Shown here piece after piece: positions 35,122-44,534 of a stretch of 64,000 nucleotides of DNA (positions within the stretch are counted from its first letter, which is position 1; the number at the start of each line of letters is the position of its first letter). The notes under the pieces are model-generated. The model saw only the letters and a program-made list of their open reading frames with translations. It ran no database searches and was not told the DNA's origin. A program made the translations under genes and the position numbers. The DNA is from Bacillus_CJ salitolerans (lineage in GTDB: Bacteria > Bacillota > Bacilli > Bacillales > SA4), in the NCBI RefSeq assembly GCF_042680805.1, contig NZ_JBHUEM010000046.1, positions 1-64,000 on the forward strand, in the 5' to 3' direction.

Positions 35122-36921
35122 ATGATGGAGCAAACAAGCTATTCGCAAGTATGGAATCTAGATAAAATTTTTCCGAATGGAAGCCAATCTACTCAATTTA
35201 AAAGCTTTATTAAACAAATGGAGTTGAAAGTACAGGCGTTTGAAGAAAATGTTAAAGTATCTAGTACTCCTATAGAGGTAAAGGAAGTGAATAATGTATT
35301 AACTTTAGTTCAATACATAGCTGAAATAAGAGTAAGCCTATCACAAGCCAAATCTTTTATTACATGTCTGGTTTCTCAAAACCCTAAGGATCAAGCTGCT
35401 GTAATTTTGCGAGGGAAAGTAGCACAAATAGAATCCCGTTTTGAAAAAGAATTATCTAAAGTGAAAAAATTATTAGCAAAAACAAAACAAGATGTATGGA
35501 AGAACTTACTCAAAACCGAGGAATTAGAAAGCTTTAATTTCGTTCTAAATGAATGGCGTGATAACACTCCAAACCAATTGTCAGAAGAATCACAAAACCT
35601 AATGTCCGATTTAATGTCTGATGGTTATCATGCTTGGGGAAATTTTTATCATGCACTTGTGAGTAGTGTAAGCGTGAATGTCGAAATTGAAGGAGAGGAA
35701 AGGAATCTATCAGTTGGACAAGCTATTAACTTACGCTCACACCCAAACGAAAAAGTGCGAAAGCATTCTCATTATGCATTAGAAGATATATGGCAAGAAA
35801 AAGAAGACCTATTTTCAAACATACTTAATCACATTGGTGGATTTAGATTGCAAGTATATAAAATGCATGGGATCAAAAGTGTAATAGAAGAACCTTTGAA
35901 AAAGAACAGAATGAAGGAAGAAACACTAGATGTGATGTGGTCAGTGATTAGTAAATATAAACGTTTTTTTGCTAATTACCTTAATCACAAAGCCAAATTA
36001 AATGGTGATACAAAAATGAAAGCTTATAACTTTTGGGCTCCATATACAAATAATAACCAAGAGATAAAGTATGATGATGCAGTTAAACTTATTATTGAGC
36101 ACTTTAAAGAGTTTGGGCCGGAATTAGAAAGCTTTGTTATTGAAGCATTTAAGGAAGGGTGGGTAGAAGCAGAAAACCGCCCTAATAAGACTAATTATGG
36201 TTTTTGTGCAGGTTTTCCACTTACGGGAGAATCGAGAGTATTTATGACTTTTGGAGGTACGTTCTTAAATGTATTATCACTTGTTCATGAATTGGGTCAT
36301 GCTTTCCATAATCATGCTATGAAGTCCGTTAACGGATTAAATAAACGTTATCCGATGAGTATTGCTGAAACTGCTTCAACATTCTCAGAAATGATTATAT
36401 TTGATGCAGCTATGAAGAAGGCAAAGTCAAAAGATGAAAAATTGTTTATACTTGATGAGAAATTAAAACGTAGCGTCATGAATTTTATGAATATGCATTC
36501 GAGATTTTTATTTGAACAGAGATTTTATGAGGAACGTAAAGAAGGGATTGTTTCACCTGGTCGATTAAAACTGTTAATGGAAGAAGCCATACATGAGGCG
36601 TACGATGGCTCGCTAGAACATCCTTCAATTTATTCATGGGTTTGGACACCACATTATTATATAACGGAATCTCCATTCTATAATTTTCCATATACCTTTG
36701 GATATTTATTTGCTTTATGTATATATGCAAAGGGTAAGGAAGAAGGAAAGAACTTCGAAGGAGCTTATATAAACATCCTTCGTGATTCAGGAAGTATGAC
36801 AACAGAAGATTTAGTAATGAAACATTTAGGAGTAGATATTACCTCTGAAGCTTTCTGGGAAAAAGGAATAGAACTATGTGTAAGAGATGCAGAAGAATTT
36901 ATAAAATTAACTTCTTCTTAA
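35122..36921 (+). CDS. M3 family oligoendopeptidase (PepF-like)
   Basis: 599 residues, ATG 35122 behind GGGAGG (a second ATG follows directly). The zinc site is HELGH (389-393) with a third ligand Glu in SIAETASTFSEM (about residue 417); an N-terminal PepF-type helical region precedes it and GTFLNVLSLVHELGHAF frames the site. Length and order match M3B oligoendopeptidase F. It cleaves short peptides in the cytoplasm. A standalone gene, in full working order. Confidence 0.9.
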   Translation: MMEQTSYSQVWNLDKIFPNGSQSTQFKSFIKQMELKVQAFEENVKVSSTPIEVKEVNNVLTLVQYIAEIRVSLSQAKSFITCLVSQNPKDQAAVILRGKVAQIESRFEKELSKVKKLLAKTKQDVWKNLLKTEELESFNFVLNEWRDNTPNQLSEESQNLMSDLMSDGYHAWGNFYHALVSSVSVNVEIEGEERNLSVGQAINLRSHPNEKVRKHSHYALEDIWQEKEDLFSNILNHIGGFRLQVYKMHGIKSVIEEPLKKNRMKEETLDVMWSVISKYKRFFANYLNHKAKLNGDTKMKAYNFWAPYTNNNQEIKYDDAVKLIIEHFKEFGPELESFVIEAFKEGWVEAENRPNKTNYGFCAGFPLTGESRVFMTFGGTFLNVLSLVHELGHAFHNHAMKSVNGLNKRYPMSIAETASTFSEMIIFDAAMKKAKSKDEKLFILDEKLKRSVMNFMNMHSRFLFEQRFYEERKEGIVSPGRLKLLMEEAIHEAYDGSLEHPSIYSWVWTPHYYITESPFYNFPYTFGYLFALCIYAKGKEEGKNFEGAYINILRDSGSMTTEDLVMKHLGVDITSEAFWEKGIELCVRDAEEFIKLTSS

Positions 36922-37090
36922 TCGATTGTGTGCTATTCATATATGTATATATGTTCAGCTACGGCTGACCGTTTTTTATAGGATCGTATGAGAAGGATAT
37001 ACTTTCCTTATGCCGAATGTTGCTTCAAGAAGAAGTAAGGCTTTATCTTATTCTGTAATCTTTTCTAGCAGATTTTGGGGGAATACACTC

Positions 37091-37942
37091 ATGATAAGAA
37101 GCTATCAAGATGATGACTTTAAACAAGTAACTCAATTAATAAATAGAGCAAGATCATATTATAAAATGTTAGTTTCAAATGAGATCAAAGAAAATTCTGT
37201 AGAATTTATTGTATATGTTGAACAAGAAGTAATCCTTGGGATTGCATATGCAACAAGTTTAATAAATGATGCAAAAGAATCTGAGGCTCAAATAAAGGTA
37301 TTTGTAGATAATCCATATAGATTACGTGGTATAGGAAAGTCATTTGTAAGATACCTCGAAAAGGAATTAAGTAAAAGAAATGCAGATATCATAACCTCAT
37401 GCATTAGAGTTGATTTAGAAAATACATCCAAATTTTGTCATAAAGTGGGATTTGAGAAGTGGTGGGGATCTCCTGAATTGTTTTATGTAGGCACTGGATT
37501 CTCTGAAGTGATGGAGAATTTTGTACGATATGAAGATAAGTATTTTGATAGTTACTTAAAGGTAGTACAAGAATCATTTTATGATGTACATGTAATTAAT
37601 GATATTAAACCTTATCTAGTCACTGAAGAAATTGTGAAAAGATATAAATTAAATTACAAAGAAAATGTGTACCTTCTTCTAAAAGAGGATGAAATCCTTG
37701 CTTCCGTAACCATAGGAAGAGGGACAGTTGAAAATCTAATGGTTTCAAAAATTGCACAAGGTAAAGGTTACGGTAAAAAAGCACTTCAATTTGCTATCAA
37801 TATGCTATTGAGTCAAGGTTATAAAGAAATTCGAATTTGTTACATGGAAGGTAATGATTCTGCTGAGAATTTATATCTTTCATTAGGATTTAAACCGTTA
37901 CATAATACGCATGTATACCGTAAAATTATTAGAAATCGTTAA
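37091..37942 (+). CDS. tandem GNAT acetyltransferase
   Basis: The protein proper starts at ATG 37091 (MIRSYQDDDFKQVTQL) behind GGGGGAA; the open frame from 37010 reads through element-like sequence and is rejected. 283 residues with two GNAT domains: the first has NPYRLRGIGKSFVRYLEKEL (motif A near residue 75), the second VSKIAQGKGYGKKALQFAIN and SAENLYLSLGF. Substrates are unknown. The sequence upstream (36985-37075) looks like a decayed intergenic element (TTCAAGAAGAAG). Confidence 0.75.
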   Translation: MIRSYQDDDFKQVTQLINRARSYYKMLVSNEIKENSVEFIVYVEQEVILGIAYATSLINDAKESEAQIKVFVDNPYRLRGIGKSFVRYLEKELSKRNADIITSCIRVDLENTSKFCHKVGFEKWWGSPELFYVGTGFSEVMENFVRYEDKYFDSYLKVVQESFYDVHVINDIKPYLVTEEIVKRYKLNYKENVYLLLKEDEILASVTIGRGTVENLMVSKIAQGKGYGKKALQFAINMLLSQGYKEIRICYMEGNDSAENLYLSLGFKPLHNTHVYRKIIRNR

Positions 37943-38078
37943 AAAAATATTCTCAAGTTACTTAACTAACAGGCGGGTTTGGTTAGGATCAAACACTGTG
38001 AAATGTACAACAGAGAGGTAAAGTGTAGTTGCTCGGTTGTGATTAATTTGAAAGATGTCGCTATGTAAATAAAGTTAA

Positions 38079-38116
38079 AATGACCGAGGAATTGGTTTCT
38101 CAGTCACTTTTTTTAT
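38079..38116. terminator. hairpin terminator, shared by converging genes
   Basis: AATGACCGAGGAA pairs imperfectly with TTTCTCAGTCACTT, followed by TTTTTT. It lies between the GNAT gene and the end of the GluRS-like gene. Confidence 0.5.
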
Positions 38117-38137
38117 ATCCTATTTAGTTCATTTCGG

Positions 38138-39802
38138 CTAATTGGAAGCACCTAAGAATGTCTGTATTCTTGTCAGAACCCTTTTTTCACCCATTACCTT
38201 CATCATTTCAAACAGATCAGGCGTATTGGTTCTGTTAGTAAGAGCGACCCTAATTACCATCGCTACATCACCAACATGCCCCTTGTAACTGTTAGGATTT
38301 GCTTTATATTGCTTCATTTCCTTGGCAAATCCGAGTTCCTCAGCAAGTTCTTTCATTTCATGGAACCAAGCTTCCTTTTCAATATGAAACCTATACGTTT
38401 TGCTGAAACCTAATACAATTTCTTTCGCAACTTCTTCACCAACATTTGGAGGTATCTTATAGCCACTCAATATATCCTTATCAAACAATTCGTCATAAAA
38501 GTAAGCAATCAATGGCTTTACATCTGACCACTTAGAATAATCCTTTCTTGGTTTCTCAATCGTTCGACCTATATTTAGAATGTTTACTGTGTATTCTTGA
38601 TTCTTGTCAATCAAAGTAAATAACTCAGAATCAAATTCCTTTGACCAAGTGTATAAATGGTCAAATACATCCTTACCATTGAGCGTTGAGATGACATCCT
38701 TGCTGATGTCATTAAGTTTATTCATGTCTAATAATGCTCCACTGGCATTCATTTTATCCGTATAGATAAAAAAGTCTCTAAATGATTTATGAGGGTTTGT
38801 CATCCTCCATTCTTCAAAGTCAGAATTGATGAGAGTCATGAAGTATTCTCCTATAGCTATTCCTGGGTATCCTTGTTCTTTGTAATACTCTGCGGTACCA
38901 TCAAGATCCTTACGTTTACTGAATTTCCGTTTTGAAGCTCCGACTTGCTTCATAATTGGAGCGATATGTCCGTATTCCGGTATTCTAAAACCTAAGGTTT
39001 CAAACAATTGAATATGGATAGGCACTGAAGAAAGCCACTCATCGCCCCTAATGACATGGGTTGTACCCATTAGATAATCGTCTATAGCATGAGCAAAATG
39101 ATATGTGGGTAAGCCATCCGTCTTCATAATAACGATATCTTGGTTATTTTCAGGAAACTCAATCGGACCTTTTACCAAATCATTGTACATTATTCTCCTG
39201 TCTGAAGAACCTGAAGATCTAAGTCTAATAACAAACGGTCTAGAATTTAAAATCTTTTCTTTGGCTTGTTGAAAGGAAATATTTCGATGTTTAGCCCATT
39301 GACCATAGTATCCTGTTGTGACTTTTAGGTCCTGCTGGCTTTTTCTTATCTTTTGTAAATCGTCTGCATTACAGAAGCACGGATAAGCTAATCCATTTAG
39401 TACTAAGTGCTTAATAAAAACCTTATATATTTGTGTTCGTGTGCTTTGTTTATAAGGTCCATAAGTACCCTTATCGTCGCCCGAAAGGAGAGGTCCTTCA
39501 TCAGAGTGAATCCCGAAGTATGACAATGAATTTATAATATTTTCAAGGCTGCCTTTTATTTCGCGTTTTTTGTCTGTGTCTTCAATACGCAGGAAAAAGA
39601 CTCCATTGCTTTGGTGAGCTAATCTCTCGGATATAAAAGTTGCGTAAAGCCCTCCAATGTTTAGTGAACCCGTTGGGCTCGGTGCAAATCGTGTTACCTT
39701 AGCAGATGCAGACAAATTTCTTGGCGGATATTGGGAATAAATATCAGCCGGTAACTGCCTAACATCCGGAAATAACAGTTCTGCCATATTCTTATTTGAC
39801 AT
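38138..39802 (-). CDS. gltX: glutamyl-tRNA synthetase-like class I aminoacyl-tRNA synthetase
   Basis: 554 residues from ATG 39802 behind CAGGAGG; the longer frame lacks a site. RFAPSPTGSLNIGG (residues 38-51) holds the HIGH signature with Asn 48 in place of the first His; KRKFSKRKD is the KMSKS equivalent. FLRIEDTDKKR and the anticodon-binding C-terminal half are present. It is about 60 residues longer than usual bacterial GluRS. It lies in an accessory region under a T-box leader, so it may be a second, charge-responsive GluRS rather than the housekeeping one. The function is likely Glu charging of tRNA. Confidence 0.8.
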   Translation of the reverse strand: MSNKNMAELLFPDVRQLPADIYSQYPPRNLSASAKVTRFAPSPTGSLNIGGLYATFISERLAHQSNGVFFLRIEDTDKKREIKGSLENIINSLSYFGIHSDEGPLLSGDDKGTYGPYKQSTRTQIYKVFIKHLVLNGLAYPCFCNADDLQKIRKSQQDLKVTTGYYGQWAKHRNISFQQAKEKILNSRPFVIRLRSSGSSDRRIMYNDLVKGPIEFPENNQDIVIMKTDGLPTYHFAHAIDDYLMGTTHVIRGDEWLSSVPIHIQLFETLGFRIPEYGHIAPIMKQVGASKRKFSKRKDLDGTAEYYKEQGYPGIAIGEYFMTLINSDFEEWRMTNPHKSFRDFFIYTDKMNASGALLDMNKLNDISKDVISTLNGKDVFDHLYTWSKEFDSELFTLIDKNQEYTVNILNIGRTIEKPRKDYSKWSDVKPLIAYFYDELFDKDILSGYKIPPNVGEEVAKEIVLGFSKTYRFHIEKEAWFHEMKELAEELGFAKEMKQYKANPNSYKGHVGDVAMVIRVALTNRTNTPDLFEMMKVMGEKRVLTRIQTFLGASN

Positions 39803-39827
39803 TGTAATATCCTCCTGTTGGTTCAAA

Positions 39828-40106
39828 ATAAAAAGCCTTTCGTCCTGTTGAAGGACGAAAGGCTTGCTTCCGCGTTACCACCTAAATTGGTTAAAAACCC
39901 GCTCATTATGCAGCTGATACATGATCATTCTGCACATTTTCTTTAACGGGAAATCCCCGGTAGACCTACTCCAATTTTTTGGTCTACAGCTCCAAGGCTT
40001 CATTCATTAAGCTCGAATACCCAATTTCACCAGCATGGGCTCTCTATGATTCGAGTGATTAATTACTCTTCCTCTTCAAAGCATTTTACAATATGTGGAT
40101 ATGATT
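39828..40106 (-). ncRNA. T-box riboswitch leader
   Basis: On the minus strand AGGTGGTAACGCGG (39870-39883), the T-box that pairs with the NCCA end of uncharged tRNA, is followed by the terminator AAGCCTTTCGTCC / GGACGAAAGGCTT plus TTTATTTT (39830-39865). Stem I features GAGAGCC and CCTTGGAGC are seen at about 40042 and 39990. A GAA triplet occurs in the AATGAATGAAGCC region where the specifier is expected, agreeing with Glu, but by hand the pairing is not proven. Confidence 0.9.
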
Positions 40107-40112
40107 AGACAT

Positions 40113-40141
40113 ATAGTAATACAGTATACCTAAATTGTCAA
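40113..40141 (-). promoter_or_regulatory. sigma-A promoter of the T-box/gltX transcript
   Basis: -35 TTGACA (40136-40141), 17-base spacer, -10 TACTAT (40113-40118), reading toward the T-box leader. Confidence 0.75.
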
Positions 40142-40179
40142 CAACCTAATTTGTGGTGATTTGTATGTGATCAAGATTG

Positions 40180-40388
40180 GATATAGATTGTGAAAGAAAA
40201 AAAGAAAAATTATTCTTACAATGTTCAGAATGTTTCTCACAATGGAAGGTTTTGATATACGAAATAAATGGAAATATGAACTTGATAAAGAAGAATTAAT
40301 TGAACTAGACCATCAAGGAATAATAAAAAAAGGATGGAGTGAATATATAAATCAAGGTAATTATCAAACTAAATGGTGTAATGCTTAA
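40180..40388 (+). pseudogene. frameshifted small protein with a CxxC motif
   Basis: One frame reads LFLQCSECFSQWKVLIYEIN; the continuation in another frame is KYELDKEELIELDHQGIIKK, then SEYINQGNYQTKWCNA and a stop. A single frameshift near 40270 joins them. No start codon is convincing. Unknown function. Confidence 0.4.
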
Positions 40389-40545
40389 TAAATACATCGC
40401 TTCTTTGGCAATAAAAGCATTAAAGTTAAAATGAAATATAGTTGAATTGGGCTCGTATATTTACGACTTATCATTATATTCATAGGTAGTTGATTTACTT
40501 TGTATACCAAATTAAAGCTATTCGGTTTAGTCTCCTATTAAATAA

Positions 40546-40592
40546 ATAACGGGGCGATTTCGTAAATAAGCGTAATCGCTCTATATTTATAT
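40546..40592 (+). repeat. cassette-type intergenic element, copy 24
   Basis: AATAACGGGGCGATTTCG, AATAAGCGTAATCGC: the arms GCGATT and AATCGC pair. It is followed by TCTATATTT. The 3' box is lost. Confidence 0.55.
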
Positions 40593-40671
40593 TTATTGAT
40601 TACATACTTACTAATCTTCAATATAACTAACAGTAGCTTTTGTGGATCTGGGTTACATAAGGAGGGGTTGA

Positions 40672-41127
40672 ATGCCGATTATTATACATAGACAAATGAT
40701 TAATGCACCAATAGATTTATGCTTTAATCTGGCAAGGAATGTTGATATACATACTAAAACCACTGAAAAAACAAGGGAAAAGGCTGTTAGTGGAGTTACA
40801 GAGGGATTATTAGAAGTAGGAGACATTGTAACTTGGGAAGCAACCCATTTTGGAATAAGACAAAGACTTACTGCAAAAGTGACTTTTATGGTGAAACCAT
40901 ATAAGTTTATAGATGTTATGTTAAAGGGAGCCTTCGACTCTTTTACACATACTCACGAGTTTAAGGAAGTGGATGGTTGCACTATAATGACTGACACTTT
41001 TAACTACAAGTCTCCCTTGGGTCCAATTGGTATAATTGCAGATAAAATATTCCTAGAGAGATACATGCGGAAATTCATAATTGATAGGGCGTTACAATTA
41101 AAAAAGATTGCTGAGAGTGTGAGATAA
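40672..41127 (+). CDS. SRPBCC (START-like) domain protein
   Basis: 151 residues, ATG 40672 behind AAGGAGGGG. IHRQMINAPIDLCFNLARNV at the start, VGDIVTWEATHFGIRQRLTA in the middle and the long C-terminal helix ERYMRKFIIDRALQLKKIAE are typical of the hydrophobic-cavity SRPBCC fold (polyketide cyclase/cell division inhibitor-like). It would bind a small hydrophobic ligand in the cytoplasm; the ligand is unknown. A standalone gene. Confidence 0.8.
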   Translation: MPIIIHRQMINAPIDLCFNLARNVDIHTKTTEKTREKAVSGVTEGLLEVGDIVTWEATHFGIRQRLTAKVTFMVKPYKFIDVMLKGAFDSFTHTHEFKEVDGCTIMTDTFNYKSPLGPIGIIADKIFLERYMRKFIIDRALQLKKIAESVR

Positions 41128-41293
41128 TGTTTTCCATATTCAACAAATGGAGATTTTAACAAAAGTTCTAATTTAGCTAACGAATGCAAAAGAACAGTAG
41201 CTCTTTCACTATCGGGCAAATATATTCATTACGCTCACAACGTGAACATATGTTTGGTATAATGTAAGAGAATTCACGAATGGAGGGGTTTAC

Positions 41294-42109
41294 ATGAAAC
41301 CATTGCAAGGGAAGATTGCTGTTGTTACCGGCGCATCTCGTGGAGCGGGTAGGGGAATTGCTTTCGAACTAGGCAGTGCAGGCGCGACGGTGTATGTGAC
41401 AGGTAGGAGTGTAAAGGGAGCGACAACCGATAATCGAACAGAAACCATTGAGGAAACTGCCGCTGGTGTCACTTCACGCGGTGGCAAAGGCATAGCTATA
41501 CGTTGTGATCATACAAGCGAAAATGATGTGAGAAAACTGTTTGAGCATATTGAAAGGGAACACGGTCGGATCGATATTTTAGTCAATAGTGTATTTGGTG
41601 GCTCCGAAAGCTCTCTACCAACAGGAGAAGGGCGGCTTTTTTGGCAACGACCACTGGAGCATTGGGATGCTATGATGGTTGCTGGACCGCAAGCTTACTT
41701 GCTGACTACTCGATACGCTGTATCGCTGATGACACCACAAAGTAAAGGGTTAATTGTAAACATCACATTTTTTATCAAGGACAACATTTCAGGTAATTTA
41801 TACTACGATTTAGCCATGAATGCTATCAATCGAATGACACTAGGAATGGCAAAGGAATTGAAGGACTTTAACGTTTCAGCAGTTGCTGTTTGCCCAGGTT
41901 GGATGCGAACAGAAAGAGTTACAGATTCAGGTTTTGGACCAGAGGATGGAACAACGGAAACAACCGCGTATGTAGGTCGTGCTGTAGTGGCATTGGCATC
42001 AGATACCACGGTATCTAAGCTTTCTGGTGACGCAATAACTGTGGCTGAACTAGCAAGAAAATATGGCTTTACCGATGTCGATGGAACTCAACCTTTGCCG
42101 TTTGAATGA
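41294..42109 (+). CDS. SDR-family oxidoreductase lacking the catalytic lysine
   Basis: 271 residues, ATG 41294 behind GGAGGGG. The Rossmann motif TGASRGAGRGIAF (13-25), the D-H-T segment CDHTSEND and the NSVFGG strand are present. The usual YxxxK appears as YDLAM (in YYDLAMNAINRMT), so Lys is replaced by Met, while other SDR features such as VCPGWMRTE are intact. Oxidoreductase activity is therefore uncertain. The gene is visibly richer in GC than its accessory neighbours. Confidence 0.8.
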   Translation: MKPLQGKIAVVTGASRGAGRGIAFELGSAGATVYVTGRSVKGATTDNRTETIEETAAGVTSRGGKGIAIRCDHTSENDVRKLFEHIEREHGRIDILVNSVFGGSESSLPTGEGRLFWQRPLEHWDAMMVAGPQAYLLTTRYAVSLMTPQSKGLIVNITFFIKDNISGNLYYDLAMNAINRMTLGMAKELKDFNVSAVAVCPGWMRTERVTDSGFGPEDGTTETTAYVGRAVVALASDTTVSKLSGDAITVAELARKYGFTDVDGTQPLPFE

Positions 42110-42125
42110 AAATCCACTTCCTGTA

Positions 42126-42212
42126 CTATTGGGTGCTAGAATGAACAAAAGTGCTACTACTTCTGTGAAGGATTAGTACCTCTTTGTTGAAGTAAAGAAC
42201 AGTTGAAGAGCC
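42126..42212 (+). repeat. cassette-type intergenic element, copy 26 (CTGATCCATGAA type, diverged)
   Basis: TATTGGGTGCTAGAATGAAC, then GTGCTACTACTTCTGTGAAGG, ATTAGTACCTCTTTGTTGAAG, TAAAGAACAGTTGAAGAG. The 3' tract TTGTTGAAGTAAAGAACAG is well kept. It starts 17 bases after the SDR stop codon. Confidence 0.65.
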
Positions 42213-42359
42213 AACAATGGGATAATGTGTATCAGCGTATTTTGAAAAAGTATTTAAACAAATTTCTTACTTATTTTATTAGCTCTGTTAAATTTTAATG
42301 TTGATTTTTAATCATAAAAATGGGAGACGCTTATTTATGGCGTTTCCCTTAAATAAAGT

Positions 42360-42998
42360 TCAATTAAATACCTTATCAATTTCAGGTCTGTCATAGTCAA
42401 AAATGCAGTCATTGTGTCTATTATAAGCATCTCTTATTGTAGCGGGTGAAGTTGCCAACAAATCACAACCTCTATCATCGTAAACGTGAAAGATAGTTTT
42501 CCTATTGATATTAATGAAGTAAACCCTATGGAAAATTCTCGGTTTCAACGCCAAGTCTTGATTGCAAATTGCTTTTAGCAGTGGAACATATTTAAGATCG
42601 GATATTTTGCATTTTAGAGTAAATCTGTGAGTTTTATAGGTGCCTTCTTCGTCATCTTCTGGAAAAATATAAGGCAATTCTTGATGTTTTAAACTAAATA
42701 ATAATGATTTCTTAACATAGGGGGAAAAATTCTTTAACCGATGTTTAAGGTTTTTCCCTTTATCGAAATCATTGACATCTATGACAACAAAAATATCTTC
42801 TGTTGGAGAATGTAGGGATTCAAATAAAGTAATCGCCCTTTTATAACACCCCAATACATATGGGTTGTTTGGATAATCATATCCCCTTTTCCACTCTACA
42901 CCAAGTTCAAAACGAATCCCGATATCCCAACTATAAAATAAAGGTGGTCTCAGCTCTAAAGTGGGGTAATTTTCGTGCATAAAGTCATTTAACTGCAT
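42360..42998 (-). CDS. DUF3885 family protein
   Basis: 212 residues, start 42998 behind GAGGTGTTGAA. Family text is clear: LFYSWDIGIRFELGVEW near residue 21, YVLGCYKRAITLFESL, a variable middle, and the C-terminal HVYDDRGCDLLATSPATIRD. DUF3885 proteins are soluble and uncharacterised, often found near toxin/immunity-like loci. On the minus strand, with a transposase fragment just upstream. Confidence 0.75.
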   Translation of the reverse strand: MQLNDFMHENYPTLELRPPLFYSWDIGIRFELGVEWKRGYDYPNNPYVLGCYKRAITLFESLHSPTEDIFVVIDVNDFDKGKNLKHRLKNFSPYVKKSLLFSLKHQELPYIFPEDDEEGTYKTHRFTLKCKISDLKYVPLLKAICNQDLALKPRIFHRVYFININRKTIFHVYDDRGCDLLATSPATIRDAYNRHNDCIFDYDRPEIDKVFN

Positions 42999-43028
42999 TT
43001 CAACACCTCATAATTACTATTTATCGGT

Positions 43029-43207
43029 TCAACTGACCCAAAATTTGCACTGACGTAAACTATCATAAGTCTCTATCACTTCAAAGACAAATGATGTTAG
43101 CAGAAGTTCTTTAATGTGTTGCTTCGTGCTTTCGTTACTACGACTATCTATAAACAAGAACCAAGCAAGGTAATTGTCGAGATATTTTGTAGCGACACCT
43201 TTAAAAC
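43029..43207 (-). pseudogene. transposase C-terminal fragment (IS1595-like)
   Basis: The minus strand reads FKGVATKYLDNYLAWFLFID then LLLTSFVFEVIETYDSLRQC. The GVATKYLxNYLAWF segment is shared with the remnant at 55963-56363, so both are debris of the same transposase family. The N-terminal part is missing. Confidence 0.5.
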
Positions 43208-43245
43208 TGAGGAGTATAGGTAGTTCTAGTTGAAAGGGAGACAAA

Positions 43246-43409
43246 ATGAATAAATGGGTTGTTTATATAGATCATCAAGAAGTAAGACACTCAGATAACT
43301 TACACGTTCTCCTTCTGGATGGATTACTGTTTCCGATAACAAAAAGATAGTAGGTTGCAATTTTACCTCCTGGGGTGGAGACTATAAGGAGATTAAAATA
43401 TCTTGTTAA
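43246..43409 (+). pseudogene. frameshifted small protein
   Basis: ATG 43246 behind AAAGGGAG: MNKWVVYIDHQEVRHSDNLH, then after a frameshift near 43320 WITVSDNKKIVGCNFTSWGG and YKEIKISC, stop 43407-43409. Complete would be about 54 residues. No family. Confidence 0.4.
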
Positions 43410-43457
43410 TTTAACAGGTGCGTTTATAAGAATGGAATGAATTTGTGAGGTGAAAAC

Positions 43458-43925
43458 ATGAAAAAAGTAATATTCGTACTCTCTTTAGGCTGTTTATTCA
43501 TATTGGTGTTTACTTCTTGTAGTTTAGTCAACGATGTAGTAAAAATTCCAAGTAGAGACCAATATGTTGCTCTAGATATTCAAGGAGTTACTGCTGAAGG
43601 TGCTTCTTCAAACGAAACAAAAAAGATTATTAAAGATAGTAATCTTATAAATGCCTTCATCAAAAAAGTTGATGGAATGAAAGTAATTGAATCTAAAGAA
43701 AAAGTTGCTATGAAGATAAAAGAGTTAAATGAAAAAGGTAATTATATAATTGCTTTATCTGACAATGAAGAACTTCAAAATGGAAAGTTATATTATATCT
43801 CTATGTTTAATGACGGTACATTTATATTTTCAGTATCAAATGCGAAGGAAATGAAGTTTATTTCAGAAGAAGCTAGGCCAAAACTGGTTTCAGAAATAAA
43901 GGAGTTGTTAGAGATTAACTTTTAA
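43458..43925 (+). CDS. lipoprotein of unknown function, 155 aa
   Basis: ATG 43458 behind GAGGTG. The signal peptide MKKVIFVLSLGCLFILVFTS ends in a lipobox-like TSC (Cys 21), so it is probably a lipid-anchored extracytoplasmic protein. The mature part is rich in Lys and Glu with no motif recognised. An intergenic element follows after about 30 bases (43957). Confidence 0.65.
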   Translation: MKKVIFVLSLGCLFILVFTSCSLVNDVVKIPSRDQYVALDIQGVTAEGASSNETKKIIKDSNLINAFIKKVDGMKVIESKEKVAMKIKELNEKGNYIIALSDNEELQNGKLYYISMFNDGTFIFSVSNAKEMKFISEEARPKLVSEIKELLEINF

Positions 43926-43956
43926 TTAGAATACAATTGAACATCATTTATCTTAT

Positions 43957-44012
43957 TGAAGTACAGGGTGCTAATATTGAATAAGATCAGCTATTGATAT
44001 TATTGTATCTTA
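43957..44012 (+). repeat. cassette-type intergenic element, copy 27
   Basis: TTGAAGTACAGGGTGCTAAT, ATTGAATAAGATCAGCTATTG. It matches the GATCAGC subfamily; the second half is replaced or decayed. Confidence 0.5.
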
Positions 44013-44032
44013 TCGGATGGTACAGTTATAAA

Positions 44033-44374
44033 ATGGTTGTATATATATGGTATAATTTAGGAGGTCTAATATTATTCGGACCTTACGGTGATAATCAGGA
44101 ACAATATAAACCTCCAATCGAATGTGCAAAAAGAGAAGTCAGAGAAGAAATTGGAGTTTTTATTCATTGTCTAACAGAGTTATTTCAAGGTGAATTCAAA
44201 TTTTGGGATACAAAAAGGAAAGGTTATTTCTATTTTGTGGATTCTGTTAGTGGTACTCAAGCTATAAATGAATTAGAAAAGTTTAAAGGAATCCGTTTAA
44301 TACACAACATTAATGTAGTGAATTTTTCAGTTGAATTTATAGAGATTACTCAACAATTAGTAGAATACTATTAG
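44033..44374 (+). CDS. Nudix hydrolase-like protein, N-terminally altered
   Basis: The Nudix box is seen only in part: GPYGDNQEQYKPPIECAK then REVREEIGVF; the REVREEIG core (metal site) is intact but the preceding Glu of the box is Lys. The normal first strands of the fold are missing: the frame begins in sequence just behind the intergenic element and has no ribosome site before ATG 44033. I read it as a truncated or fused gene that may be inactive. Confidence 0.55.
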   Translation: MVVYIWYNLGGLILFGPYGDNQEQYKPPIECAKREVREEIGVFIHCLTELFQGEFKFWDTKRKGYFYFVDSVSGTQAINELEKFKGIRLIHNINVVNFSVEFIEITQQLVEYY

Positions 44375-44534
44375 TTTCAAAAAGCTCCACTTAATGGTGT
44401 TATGATTCTAAGAATGTATTGTTCGATAAGGGGAATCGCATTTTTTTACTAACGACTGCAGTTTGCTCAACAAATCTTATTGAATAGTGTACAATAGATA
44501 ATAACGAACATACGTTTCTCTTGGGGGGAGAGTA

